From NCBI GenBank assembly GCA_958295665.1, contig OY282560.1:208986420-209050419 (forward strand): a stretch of DNA of 64,000 bases, given 5' to 3'. Below, piece after piece: positions 45,169-56,956 of the stretch; the first letter of the stretch is position 1; the number at the start of each line of letters is the position of its first letter. The DNA is from Tipula vernalis (Eukaryota > Arthropoda > Insecta > Diptera > Tipulidae). The notes beneath the pieces were generated by a model. It was not told the DNA's origin. It searched no databases and worked only from the letters and a program-made list of their open reading frames with translations. The position numbers were made by a program, and so were the translations under genes.

Positions 45169-46012
45169 ATGGAAGAAATTCAGGCAGCAATAAGACAGTT
45201 GATAGGCGCACTCAACGCCCAAATCGAGAATTAAATAAAAAGTTGGAAAGAAGAATTGGCCAGTTAGAAAATCAAGTGGAAACAACACACCAAACAATAC
45301 AACACTCGTGGCACCCAGAACAGAACAGGAGCTTAAAGATATCGGCAAACTACCAGACTGCGTCAAAGAACTACAAGTCTTTGACGGAAATCCATCACAT
45401 TATGTGTCATGGATATACAGTGTAGAAAGTATCCTAAAAGGCTACGAGATAGTGGAGGATAAACCTGTTTATAGAGCCATATTACAAAGTATAAGACAGA
45501 AAATACGAGGAAATACTCTCTTATCATATAACATTTTCGACGAAAATTGGAGTGCGATAAAAGGATGGTTATCGTTACATTATGTCAACAAAAGAGATAT
45601 GAGGACACTCGAATATCAATAGGGCAGCCTAAATCAGAGAAAGAAAAGTATCGACGAATTTTACGCAACTGTAAACCATCAACTATCTCTCATTATCAAC
45701 AAAGTTAAAACTGAAAACTACCATGCAGACACCGTGACAGTGCTGATAGACACATACAGGAATCGGGCATTGGATGTCTTCGTTACAGGTTTAACTGGGT
45801 ATATATCAAGAATGCTAATTATTCAGAGACCGACGAATCTCCCAGAGGCGTATTCATCATGTCTGGAGATACCAAATCTCAATTTCCGGAGTATGTCAAT
45901 ACACAATAGAAATTTTAACAATTCAATCACGATTCCGGTAAACCAAATCAATGCGAATACAGTTCAACAATACACGAAGCCGATACCGCTACGAAGAATA
46001 TCGTTGCAATAG
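45169..46012 (+). pseudogene. gag: gag of a second gypsy (gypsy/ZAM-like) element, broken
   Basis: From ATG 45169 (MEEIQAAIRQLIGALNAQIE) the frame meets TAA at 45232-45234. After two frame changes comes LERRIGQLENQVETTHQTIQ, then TEQELKDIGKLPDCVKELQV and FDGNPSHYVSWIYSVESILK, then YRAILQSIRQKIRGN, up to TAG 45620-45622. The same frame continues with KKSIDEFYATVNHQLSLIIN, NRALDVFVTGLTG, and LPEAYSSCLEIPNLNFRS to 46012. This order and the LPEAYSSCLE-type motif are typical of gypsy-clade Gag of flies. A PYQQQ-rich tail follows out of frame (46040-46110). No pol follows, so the copy is truncated after gag. Confidence 0.8.
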
Positions 46013-46160
46013 AGAAATATGGGGTACAGTATGCAGTATTAACAACCATACCAGCAACAACCATATCAGCAACAACCATACCAACAACAGCAATATCAAC
46101 AACCATAATATTGGAACAAAATCACGAACGCGATTGTTAAATGAGAAAAAAAGATTAATC

Positions 46161-46640
46161 ATGGGAAAATATGTCGTAACACCGAAACATTTACGTGATC
46201 TGATCAGCTCCGTCTCTAAGGATAGTAACCGTTTAAATTCTACCGATATAAATTTCACGGACAAAATGAATTTTAAGGCTGCCCAATTTCTCATGAATCC
46301 AGTTGTACGGCAGGTATTAGCAGAAAAAGTAAAGGGGAGTGAAGGCACCATAGAGTATCTTAAACTAATGGAGTACAGCACTCAATCATATCTATATAAA
46401 GATATTATAACGATCGATAGGATATATTATATGTATATGGTATGTAATATTTTTCCTTATACTTCGGAAAAATTCTACGAGACGTGTTGTTTCGTATTAA
46501 GCGTTTAGATTTACAATACGAAATAAAATTTAAATTAACTGACGGCCATGAAGATGAATCATACCATTTTAAAACGCGGCATAGAGGTTTTTCACAAGCA
46601 TCAAATAATTGTCAGCCACCACAAGCCTACCGGTTGATAA
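46161..46640 (+). pseudogene. Possible THAP/P-element-type transposase fragment
   Basis: A 116-codon frame (46161-46508) contains TPKHLRDLISSVSK, then NFTDKMNFKAAQFLMNPVVR, KGSEGTIEYLKLMEYSTQSY and ITIDRIYYMYMV. This pattern (K-M-N-x-K-x-A-A-Q..., then G-S-x-x-T-x-x-Y-L/F, then R-I-Y/W) resembles the C-terminal part of P-element/THAP9-type transposases. A second frame overlaps its end and continues to about 46640. No THAP zinc finger and no catalytic residues are seen. The junction with the gypsy gag tail is abrupt. Assignment is by memory of the family pattern and is uncertain; an endogenous fragment of another origin is possible. Confidence 0.38.
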
Positions 46641-46644
46641 TGAA

Positions 46645-47445
46645 ATTTCACAAATAATTGCGAAATCTATAAATGCCGCTATATGTAGTGCCATTAGCTT
46701 AGGTATTACTATCTGTTGAAAATGGACAAGACAAGAAAAACGATAAATATTAGATTTAAGTGAAATTTTAGATGAAATGATAATATTTTGATGAAGTTTC
46801 CGGTAACCCTGAAGATATCGAAATCGAAAATTAAATAATTGAAGACCTACAAAAAATACCCGGTATTGAAAATTTAAATTTGAAACAATAAGAAATATCT
46901 CGTTCTAGGATCAAATCATGAGGAGCAAAATCTAGATCCAAAGTCTCAATTCTGTTTCGTTAAAGTGAAAGGAACTGATCTGGAGAAACTTGTGAAAATC
47001 AGGAAGTCCTCCTTGTGCTGGTTATTTTCCAATAACAGTAATAAAATTAGTTCAGACATACGCTTACGATTTACCACTAGGAATATGGAATTGAGAAAAA
47101 CTAACTAAATTGGGAAAATTAATTCGAAAGCGCAATACATAATTAGAATCTGTTTGATATAAAAAAAACAATAAATATATGAACGCAGGCAAGATCCTAA
47201 GTACAACAACCAATTTTTTATTCGAAGTCAATCTCGATCGAAAAATTTTCAGATAATTTAGTCTCAAGTTGGGCATATCATTGAACAGAGATTAAAGATT
47301 TGCAACCCGTCATCAACTAAAATTTTTCTAAATTCACGTGTAATTACATAACCGCGACTCCAAATCCAATTCATTCTGATGCTAATTACGGCCCACGCTC
47401 CTCTTCTTTTTCTCTTCCTACTTCTTCATCACAAAACCACATTCT
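46645..47445. other. No gene seen
   Basis: AT-rich; frames short and without recognised motifs. Confidence 0.45.
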
Positions 47446-47449
47446 TGCA

Positions 47450-48080
47450 GTAAGATTTGCTATGAAAGCTCAGTCTACCATGATTTGATTGCAATTCTGT
47501 TATGGATTGAGGCAAACAAGGTTCATACAATCCAAACAAGTTTTGTATCTTCACCGGTAAAAAAGACACACCATCTTTTGAGATTTGTGGTTCCCGTGTA
47601 GGCAAATTTAAATCTGTTGACTTGTTTGGTTTAACGATAAAAACTAAGTATTCTTGGACCGGTCAAATTTTCGGATTTCAACGTTTCCTCTATCCTTGTT
47701 GCTTCCCCCATAAATGGAATGTGGGAGCTTTATAATAAGTGTTCGACTATTGTTTCCATGGCATGTGTTCGGCGGAGCTTTATGAACTTACGCCTGGCCT
47801 GTTCAGACCAACACGTACATTAAGACTTACAGTTCGAAGGAACAACCTTGAACTCTAATTTGCAAAATCCAATAAGTAAAAAAACTCTTTTTTCCTTCGG
47901 ACTCAATACCAAAAATACAATAATTATTCAAAATTCCCAAACCTTTATAATCCCCTGTTATAAAACCTATTTTCTATCTTAGTCCTTTCGTTTCCTTTCG
48001 TAATGCTGTGCGTAAAGTGTTGCCACGTTTTCACATAAAGACACATTAAGGAAGAAATTTCTAACCGGGAACCGTAGTAA
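47450..48080 (+). pseudogene. Non-LTR reverse transcriptase, C-terminal relic
   Basis: Over several frames: WIEANKVHTIQTS (about 47505-47545), FCIFTGKKDTPSFEICGSRV and SVDLFGLTIKTKYSW (47545-47670), then CSAELYELTPGLFRPTRTLR and RNNLELNLQNP (about 47765-47875). These fit the thumb region ('W...N..KT...F', 'LG..I....SW') and C-terminal tail ('CS.EL..L.P', 'TR...L.V...') of jockey-type elements common in flies. The catalytic YADD lies upstream and is missing. May belong to the same family as the relic at 16.5-17.25 kb, which covers another part. Confidence 0.5.
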
Positions 48081-48089
48081 AAAGTCTCC

Positions 48090-49880
48090 CAGTTGGCAAC
48101 TTTGGGATAGTATAGAATTGTTGGCTATTAAAAATATAGTAGCTATGTCGTTTTTCAAAACTTAAAATAGGAAAAATTTAAAAAAGTCATTATTGATCCA
48201 CAAAAAAAAAATCAAACAGTCTGTGTTAAAAAAGCTGACAGTCACTACAATCCTTAATGTTAATTTAAACAGTCAAGAAAAGTCATAATTTTATGAAACA
48301 GTCGTGATTTTTTAAACAATGACTGTTATTTTAGGAAAAAGTTAAAAGAAATCCGAAAAAGGGAACTACAGTTAAAACAGTATTAACTTTCAGTGCAGTG
48401 ACTTATTTAAGGTGTACAATATTTTTTCGATTCATTTACCCCTTGCGTGTAACTAACAACATCTCATAATATATACACCCGATTATATCGTTAAAATTTC
48501 TATCTCGATCCCTATATGGATTAAGTGTTCTTTAATTGGCGCCTTACTCTCATACAAATTTCCAAATAGTAATTGTAATTTGAGGTGCCAGATGTCTTCT
48601 CGCCATATATGATGACGTCATTTAAAATTTCGATATTTTTGTTTTAAACCAACTACATATATATTTAACGATTCTAATCTAAATTCCAATAAATTCAATA
48701 TTCTCACGCTCATTTTTAGAAAAATTAAAATAAAAAGCTCCAGAAATCCTGTACAAATCGAAACCTAAATGAACGAAGCACTTAAACATTTGGTAATGGA
48801 TTGGAAATAAAAGTATAATTTTTATTTTTGTAATTCACTAAAATAAAATACAAAAAAAAAAAAAAATCTTATAAGATGTTAATAGTAGGTACAGAACCAA
48901 TACTATTAGCGTAAAAGAAATGTAGAAAACTAAAAATTTTATTTTTTTTTTAATGGGAACACGATGAATTTGGCGCCACCGAGTAATCTATCAAAAATTC
49001 ATTACATTACGAATTAATTTAGTGAATTGTCAAAATATAATTTTATTTTCTCTCCATCATCATAAATTGATTATTAGACAGATTAGAAAAACAAACTAAT
49101 TTAATAGATCGATCGTGATCAAATTCTATATACTAGAATGAGTTTCAATTTTTAGTTTTTGTATTTTTTAATGAAATTATTGATACGAGCATATACATAT
49201 GTATGTATGTAGACTGGTGTTTGCCTTTATCGATCTATATAAGTGAAACTGGTTTGTGTGGAACGTAATTTTATAGAGTCGTGATTTTTTATTATTATCA
49301 TTATTAATTTAATAGATTTTTAAATTCCAGTAGTCTTGTAGTTTTTTTTTATGAATGTATACGATTAAACTATAAAAAGAAAAATTGGTTGTAATTAGTT
49401 ACCTACCTGGTACACAGCAATAGAAAAATTTTATCTCGATGTTATTTGATATAGTTTTCTATAGCTTACTGATTCAATTATTTCCTTTGGATTTATTGCT
49501 TTGCTGTACGTAGAGATCTGGTCCTCGGGGGGATTGTGAAAGACTATGAAGTATTCGGATTTTATTTTTATGATGATTGTTTGATCAGTATTGCCAATAT
49601 GAACAGCTGATTTGTGTTAAGAAGACAAGCCTCGATATATTTCGCAGTTTTAATTTAACATAAAAAAAAAGTATTTTTACAAATTTATTTTATTTGGGTA
49701 CAATGTTATATGCTGCTCTACAGCTTATTTATATTGTATCATTCGCTTTTTTGCTAATTTAATTATTTACTGTCTGTAAATTAAGTTACATTTGGAATAG
49801 GTCGTTGGCCTGTTCTATCAAGGCGTGTTGAGTTCATGTTACATCCAGTGGGTCGTGGGCGTTCGATACTTCTGGAATAT
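48090..49880. other. No gene seen
   Basis: AT-rich. Includes short A/T homopolymers and a TATGTATGTATG stretch at 49197; no recognisable product. Confidence 0.45.
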
Positions 49881-49889
49881 ATGACCAAT

Positions 49890-50300
49890 TATGAAGAAAC
49901 TAGGTTACTTCTAAACCGATTGGGATGAAATTCGTTAAATACGACATGAAATCGATAAAGAAAAACACAGTTCTTTCCTAATTGGCCTTATTCCGGCGAG
50001 ACTTCTTGTAAAAATCGTTTTAGAATACCATTTTCGTCGTTCAGCCAAATTTCATCATAATCGGTGCTCTTTCTGAATTGTCCATTTTCGAGAACTTCAT
50101 TTAAAAAGCATTACAGAATCGCATTCCGTCGTTCGTGCCTAATTTCACTATGTGTAATTGGTTACAACCAAGTAGCTTCCTAGTTAGCCATATTCCAGGA
50201 CTTCTTCTAAATATCATTTTAGCATTCCATTTCCATCATGTATGCTGAATTTCATCCTAATCGTTTAAGAAATGGCCAAGTTAATTTTTAAAACATTTTG
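49890..50300. repeat. Truncated copy of the 107-bp tandem repeat
   Basis: AATTTCATCATAATCGG-like and CCATATTCCAG-like landmarks recur about every 105 bp (50050, 50150, 50250), as at 57.4-58.05 kb. No pogo-type ends were seen here. Confidence 0.5.
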
Positions 50301-50543
50301 TAATAAGTAGTTTTTCTGTAAACCTTATATTTTTTTAAGATATTTTGCAAAATAAATTTTCTGGACCTGGATTCTTCTTATGCTTGAATTTTTGGAATGC
50401 TGCCCGGCTCTTCAGGTACCTGTGAATGCGATATTAGTCTTGACTCCATCAACCTCTGATAATCAAGATTTATTATTATCAATTATATCAGCACCTTCTT
50501 CAGGTCTTCCCCGTCACAGAATAATAAACAACAGTCTCTATCC

Positions 50544-51230
50544 TTGAACGGAAAGGAATTTTGGTTTTGTGAAAGTTGTAAAGACATTTACAGTAAACAA
50601 GTAAAAATTTTATGTGAAATAATGGGATCATTAAAAAAAATTGAAGTCCCAATGAAACGATTCGAGGAGAAAGCACAGGATAATATTAATAAATCAGCGG
50701 AATCTCACATTTCCGATTGCATCATTACCGATGATTGTTCAGATGCGATTGCTATGCCTGTTGCCGATCAAACACGAACAAATTGTGCCAAATTGAACAA
50801 AGAAACATGTATGGAAACTGGGGATAGATTTGTTACATCTGTACCTGCGGTCATGCAAAATCATTCGTCCATGCAAAATCATTTGTCCTCTACGAGAACC
50901 TTTGCTGAGTTCCAGTGTTGCTGTGCCCGCCGTTGAAAATAAAAATCCTCAACATCGGGACAGAAATCGATTTGTGGTACCAGACAGTTTGCCGAAAGTT
51001 TTGGGGTAAAGGTCATTGAACTGACAGTATGGTTACACCTTTCCAAATTTGATCCTCATACTAATGAAAATGATATATCTATTATGGCTAAAACAGGCTT
51101 GGAGGTTAAGGGCTGCAAAATATTTAAACTTATTCCCAAAGAACGCAATATTGAATCGCTGGAGTTTGTTTGCTGCAAATTGGGCATAAAAGCAGATTTA
51201 GCAAATTTTCGGACAGCATTGCCTCCATGA
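50544..51230 (+). pseudogene. CR1-like ORF1 (PHD-finger type), two in-frame stops
   Basis: One reading frame from ATG 50544 to TGA 51228-51230 (about 229 codons), broken by TGA 50934-50936 and TAA 50940-50942. N-terminus FWFCESCKDIY is the end of the PHD-finger-like CxxC motif that begins ORF1 in many CR1 elements; the earlier zinc ligands are not visible upstream. The middle is Ser/Thr-rich. The C-terminal block VWLHLSKFDPHTNENDIS and KGCKIFKLIPKERNIESLEF resembles the conserved end of such ORF1 proteins, presumed RNA-binding. The stop overlaps the ORF2 start as ATGA (51227-51230). Confidence 0.6.
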
Positions 51231-54063
51231 GTGAAGTTTCGGGCAATCACTGCAGCCAACAGTACAACAGGTTAAATTCTATCAACTTGTATTGTAGTAA
51301 AATTGTTCCAAGTGATAATCGGCAGGTAAATGTAAATTGTTCTATAAAATTGGGCCATTTAAATGTCCGTAGTTTGGTTAAACATTTTAATGAAATTACT
51401 ATTCTGTTAGAGTTATACAAATTTGATTTTCTTGCTTTAACTGAAACTCTTCTTAACAGCAAAATTACAAACAAGTCGCTCCTTATCAATAATTATAAAC
51501 TAATACGTTTTGATCGTATTAATAATAAGCGATGGGGTGGTGTTGGTATTTATTTTAGGTCTACTTTGAGGGTTATTATATTGTTCTCGGGTGCCTTTGG
51601 TAAGGTTGAAGTTTTGGCGTCTGAGCTTGTCGGGCGATTTGGTAAAATTCTTATTTTGTTTATTTATAACCCGCCTCCTGCTTGTACTGATGATATTAAT
51701 AATTTACAAACCATTTTTTCTGAATATTTATCTCAGTATGAAAAAATTATTTGTTGTGGTGATTTAAACTTTAATATGTTGATTACCAATAAACTAAGTG
51801 CTTGCTTGAGTTTAAATAACTTATTTTATTTACCTTTACAACCGACTAGATTGGATAAAAGCCTATTGGATTTGATAATTTTGTATGAGGCTGATAAGCA
51901 TAATATTATTTCTTTTGGGCAGTTTGCTGTTCCTACCATTTCTGATCATGACTTGATTTTTGCCTGCTATAAGTTCAGTCGTACCAGGGATAAAATTTCA
52001 TATACGGTTGTTCCTGATTATAAAGCAATCAATCATAAGTATTTTGTAAATTGTTTCTTTTCGTTAGACTGGTCAAATCTTTATTTTTATCCTGATGTGA
52101 ATGATATAGTTGAAAAATTCAATTCAAAATTCTTAAAATTAGATACTAATTGTGTACCTCGTAAAACGAGTACAAATAAATGTCCCACTGCTCCGTGGTT
52201 AAATGCACATATTTTGAATTTAATGCAAAGAAGAGATTTGGCTTACAAAAAATATAAAAGATTTGTATTAGAGCTCGATTTTGAATCATTTAAATCTTTT
52301 AGAAATAAAACCAACAAATGCATCAATCAAGCTAAAAACATATTTTATTTTGGGAATTTGCACAAACCTAAAACAACCTGGAGCAATTTGAAGAAACTAT
52401 GTATTTCATGTAAGTCGACTGAAGCAGTCATTGACTTTTCTGCTGATGAAATTTAGGTATGGATCAGTAAACTTAACGAATCTATAGGTGTTTTGCCTTT
52501 ACCCGATTTTGATTTTATTAGTTTTGGTAGTTATGGGTTTGTTTTTGATTGTGTCGATGAATTTATGGTAACGCAATTCGTACTGTTAAGTCTGATCCGA
52601 TGGCATATGACATGGTAAACTTCAGAGTAATAAAATTATTTATTGATTTGTTTCTGTCCCAAATTACATTTATCATTAACCAGAGTTTGACCAAATCAGT
52701 ATTTCCTAATTTGTGGAAAGTGGCATCGATTATTCCTCTACCTAAAAAGGATGTAATTTCGAATATTTGTGACATTCGCCCGATTAATATTTTGCCTGCC
52801 CTATCCAAGGTCCTGGAAAAAATTATACAACTTCAAATTCTTCAGCATCTCAATAGCTTTAATTATCTATGCAAATTCCAATCTGGATACAAATCTGGCC
52901 CTAATACTACTACTGTACTTGTGCATATTGTTGATGATTTATCTGCTATTTTAGATAAAGGTAATTCATTTGCAATTTTTGTCCTATTAGACTTTTCTAA
53001 AGCGTTTGATTGTGTTAATCATATCCTTTTGCTTCAAAAGTTAAAGTTATATTATAATTTTTCAGATTCTGCTATTTTGTTGCTTCTTTCTTATTTGAGT
53101 AATCGTAAACAATTCGTAAAGCTTGGTGGGTTGGTTGCTGGTATAAGGAATGTAATTGCTGGGGTGCCTCAAGGATCAATTTTAGGCCCTTTACTTTTTT
53201 CCATTTATATAAATGACCTACTCGTACCTTGGCATATTTTAAATTGCCGATTTCACCTTTATGCTGATGATTTGCAACTGTATATTGGTGGTGACTTGTT
53301 AAAATTGGGGGAAATCGTTATCCAACTTAATGCAGATCTTAGGAATATTTCGTCATGGGCCAAAAATAATTCACTTTCCATTAATCCAACTAAAAGTAAA
53401 GCTTTATTGCTCACTAGAAATAATTCGCATAATATTGCACCTGTGCAATTTTTGAACAATGATATAATCTCATTTGTTTCAACGGTTAATAACCTAGGAT
53501 TACTAGTGAGTTCAAAACTTACTTGGAATGATCAAGTAAGTTCTATGTGCCAGCGTGTTAATTACGGTTTATATTCACTCAGACTAATAAAAAAGTTTTG
53601 TCCAGTTGACTTACGCATATATCTTGTGAAAAGTTTAATTATACCTATTTTCAGCTATTGTGATGTGATATTTTCTAATTGTGATAGTTCCTCAAAGCGG
53701 TTACTTGAGGTTACGTTTAATAATTGTGTGAGATATGTTCATGACCTTAGAAAGTTTGATCATGTTTCCGAATTTAAAGATTCAATCCTTGGATGTGACT
53801 TGTTTGAGTTTTACTGTTATAGAACTGCTGTCTTTATTTTTCGAATAATTAAATCGGGTGTACCATTGTACTTGCATGATAAATTACATTTTTCTAGGTC
53901 ATTGAGAACTAGGAACGTTAATTTGCCAGTTAGTAGAACTAATGTTTACAATAACTCTGGATTAATAAATGCGATTATCACTTGGAACAGTTTGCCTACA
54001 GAATTAAAAAATATAAGTTCCATTAACAGATTTAAAAAGGTTATATTTAAATTAGTAACTTAA
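51227..54063 (+). pseudogene. CR1-like ORF2: APE endonuclease and reverse transcriptase
   Basis: ATG 51227 (MSEVSGNHCSQ). Endonuclease: GHLNVRSL, LALTETLL, RWGGVGIYFR, CGDLNFNM and ISDHDLIF, i.e. the usual Asn, Glu, Asp/Asn and SDH residues of the APE fold. A TAG at 52454-52456 and a 1-nt frame change near 52565 separate it from the RT. RT (52600-54063, intact): VFPNLWKVASIIPLPKK, IRPINILPALSKVLEK, FQSGYKSGPNT, LLDFSKAFDCVNH (first catalytic Asp), GVPQGSILGPLLFSIYINDL, YADD at 53260-53271, SWAKNNSLSINPTKSK. It ends with a typical tail (SLRTRNVNLPV, ...WNSLPTEL...). Two breaks only, so a fairly young copy. Confidence 0.9.
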
Positions 54064-54227
54064 TATCAAAGTTCTTGTACATATTGTAATTAATTATGTA
54101 TATTTGTCCATGGTTGTATATTTGCTAATTATTGTTATATTGATATTAAAATATTTATTGTTAATTTGAAGTTATTTTCTGCTGTCGTAAATATGTGTGA
54201 TGTACAAAAGCCACGGTTTATACATTG

Positions 54228-54234
54228 AATAAAG

Positions 54235-54266
<32 letters not shown>
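54228..54266 (+). repeat. (ATT)n tail of the CR1-like element
   Basis: AATAAAGC followed by about nine TTA units; marks the 3' end of the retroposon. Confidence 0.8.
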
Positions 54267-54267
<1 letters not shown>

Positions 54268-54269
54268 AA

Positions 54270-55950
54270 AATATAGAACGTGAGAAAATTGCAGTGTTTA
54301 CATTCTTAATGATTCGTTTTTGAAGTTTGGAATCCCTTGCTTACTGGCACTATAATAGTGGGAATGGAAATTCAAATTGTTCTAATTTTGTTCTAACTAA
54401 AGGATTCGTTACATAGATTGTGTTCAGGTTCCCGTTGTGAGATTGTGTTGGTTCCAAGTTGGGTACACATTTGTACTGGTTGTAATTGGGAAATTTTAAC
54501 TCACTCTGACTAATATTTCTATTTCATTTGTTCTTGATATTTGTGGTGCAAACTGAAAAAGAGTTTTTAAAGTCTTGCTCCAAAACAAATTCTTCTTTGA
54601 TGTATTGACAATTCTGACAAGTTACCACTAAACAACTTTGCCGACGTGTTAATAATCACCTAAGAAGAAACTAAACCAGTTCTGAATACACACAATTCCA
54701 GTCTAACTTCATCTCGAGAGTTAGATTAACAACTCTGCATATTAACGTAGTAAACGACACCCGTTCTAGCCTGGCCCTGTATTCAATGGCTTCTATCCAG
54801 ATAATTCCAGTTTATTCCAATTCCTTCTTTTGCCTTAACTTGTACTAACTTCTCATTTTACCTTAACTCAATCATGCTTCCTTGCCTTATTTATATCCTG
54901 GGTTTTGTCGCAAATGGGGTTTGTCACACTATAAAATTAACTCAACTTCAATAATTTGTAAAATAATTCTAATAAATTTAACATTGGTAAATTGAAAAAT
55001 TTTAATTATTAAATTAAATACTGTTTACCAAAAACATCAGTGTTTTCCCAATAACACTGCTCATACTTTGTCCTATCAAAATGTGATAATGCTCAAACCA
55101 CTTGCTACATTACATTAAATAACCGTGTCAGTCAATTAAAGACGAAAATGACTTGATAACAAATACCCACGCAACTATGTGAAGGGACGAAGAGGCGAAT
55201 CATAGCCGTCGAATACACATTTAAATGTGCTTACCTTTTCATTTTTTCATTGCTTGCAGATACCAACTACCTAGACCATAGAATCGTTTCCCTTTCGTAA
55301 CATCGTTTAAATTTCCATTGACCGCTACCAACACGACCATCTGGTTGATTTCAATCATATTCTCGTAATTATTGCACTGTAAATTGCATCACACACCGGC
55401 AGCGTTCCATTAACTGGAAGATCACTATTTTGCGGTCCCTGCATTCGCCTCTTTTGTAACAGAATTATTTAATCACAAGCCAGCCCTAAATTAGATGGTA
55501 TATTTATGCTTTTACTAATAACACAACTTAGAATTCCTACAGATTCAATTGGTTCGGATCTTCTAAGTTTTGTTGTTGTTGTTGTTCTAACTTGTACATC
55601 AATTTTTTATTATCACACAAAATATAACCTTCACAGAATTATTTATTGTAATTTTACATATTTTATTTTAATTTAATAATTACCATTTTATGCGAAAATC
55701 ACAGTTGAGTTTTAATAACAACACAGTTGAGTTTGAATACAACATAGTTGAGTTTTAATAAAAGATAGTCATTTATTTTATAATATGTAATATGAAATTT
55801 ACATCATTCAAAACAAAAACATAATTTTTATTTGACAGCAAGGTACTAATGTCGCTTTCGATTCGCTTCTTACACCTCACTCAAACATCAATCCGTTAAT
55901 GAAACAAGAAAATATAAAGGGCTGAAACTTCATGAGGTGGTCAGAACTTC
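54270..55950. other. No gene seen; possible LTR at about 54,485-54,925 (minus)
   Basis: Read on the minus strand, a segment starting TGTGACAAACCCC, with TATAAATAAGG about 35 nt later, and ending near CCCAATTACA (54485) has the look of an LTR of BEL/Pao type, but no partner LTR, primer site or target duplication is convincing. AGAGGCGAAT near 55190 and its complement ATTCGCCTCT near 55444 are inverted and could be ends of a small element. Otherwise nothing recognised. Confidence 0.25.
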
Positions 55951-55959
55951 GGTCTTGAA

Positions 55960-56430
55960 TAATTCAACTCCCAAATCAATCCCGAAATGGATCTCTTAGA
56001 TTTTCAACTCAATATACAAATCAACCTCCATCTCAATCGCAACATAATTCTAAACGCAATCACCAAATTAACCGCCAACCAAACCCTCAAATCTATCACT
56101 AAATCAACCCCACATCAACTTTCAAATCAACCCTTAACAAAACTCCAAATCAACTCTTAAATAATTCCCCTAACCGCAATGCATGCTAACTAAACCTAAA
56201 GCAACTTCAACTCAAATTAGCTCGAACCAAATCTCAACCCTCTGCTCAACTCATACCATCATACCAACATACCATCATATCATCAACATCATACCATCAA
56301 ACCATCATACCACCATAGCATCATACCATCATCATCATCATACCATGATCACCATTACCACCACCATCACACAATTCTTATATACAAACCATCATACCAT
56401 TATAACATCATAACATCATACCGTCATCAA
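55960..56430. repeat. A/C-rich degenerate repeats (CAACTCAA, then CATCATACCAT)
   Basis: First half is degenerate AACTCAAATCAACCC-like; second half is ACCATCATACCATCAT minisatellite. This is the complement of the two parts of the 1.03-2.29 kb block (GTTGAGTTG and TAATGGTATAATGG), in mirrored order. Confidence 0.6.
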
Positions 56431-56621
56431 AAATGAACTCAATTTTTGAGATTTTAGAAATTCCTCTGTAGTAACTTTGAACCTGATTAACATCTTTCAA
56501 GAAGGAGATGAATGTTTGAGATATTTACAGTGACCTTTCTTAAGTCTTAAACCATATTTGTCTAAAGTTTGATTCAAATCGTTCAATGCGTGTGCATTTG
56601 TTTAAGTATCACGCACATACT

Positions 56622-56915
56622 ACCTTGATCAAAAAGTTCCCGGAATTTATTCAGAAAATTAAAAATTCAAGTTTATTAATCTAAATCTACATTGTCCCCT
56701 TCAAAGTAATCCACATCCACTACAATACACTTATGCCAGCGCTTGATCCAATCCTCGAAACATTTTTTATATTCGGTTTTCGGTATGTCCATCAGTGCTT
56801 CCTGCGATTTTTCCATTATTTCCTCTCAGCTGCTGAAACGCGTTCCCCGTAATGGTTTTTAACCTCGATTGAACAGAAAGAAGTCAAAGGGAGCCAAATC
56901 AGGTGAATTATACTG
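56622..56915 (-). pseudogene. mariner-type transposase, C-terminal fragment with 3' end
   Basis: Minus strand: SPDLAPFDFFLF (the third catalytic Asp is in SPD), then KPLRGTRFSS, EEIMEKSQEALMDIPKTEYK, KCFEDWIKRWHKCIVVDVDY and FEGDNVDLD with stop. This is the usual end of a DD34D mariner-type transposase. It is followed by AAATTCCGGGAACTTTTTGATCAAGG-type sequence (minus strand), the terminal repeat common in such elements. One stop is present in the fragment (after the FLFNRG segment), and everything upstream of SPDLAP is missing. Confidence 0.75.
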
Positions 56916-56956
56916 TACTGTGTACATACGAGTATATATACACACTTACTTTTAAA

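Larger units (their letters stand above)
50400..54266 (+). mobile_element. CR1-like non-LTR retrotransposon, nearly full length
   Basis: ORF1 with PHD-like Cys motif, ORF2 with APE endonuclease and reverse transcriptase, then a short 3' UTR and a tail AATAAAGC(ATT)n at 54228-54264. The microsatellite tail rather than poly-A is typical for the CR1/L2/Rex branch. The 5' end is not sharply defined. Disabled by stops and one frameshift. Confidence 0.8.

Noticed and set aside
45989..46381. 130-codon minus-strand frame with a leucine-rich stretch
   Set aside because: Complement of the Gln-rich gag tail and of the P-element-like frame; leucine run is an antisense artefact.
54485..54925. Complete BEL/Pao retrotransposon
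   Set aside because: Only one LTR-like segment; no partner, no primer site that convinces and no coding region beside it. Kept as a weak note.
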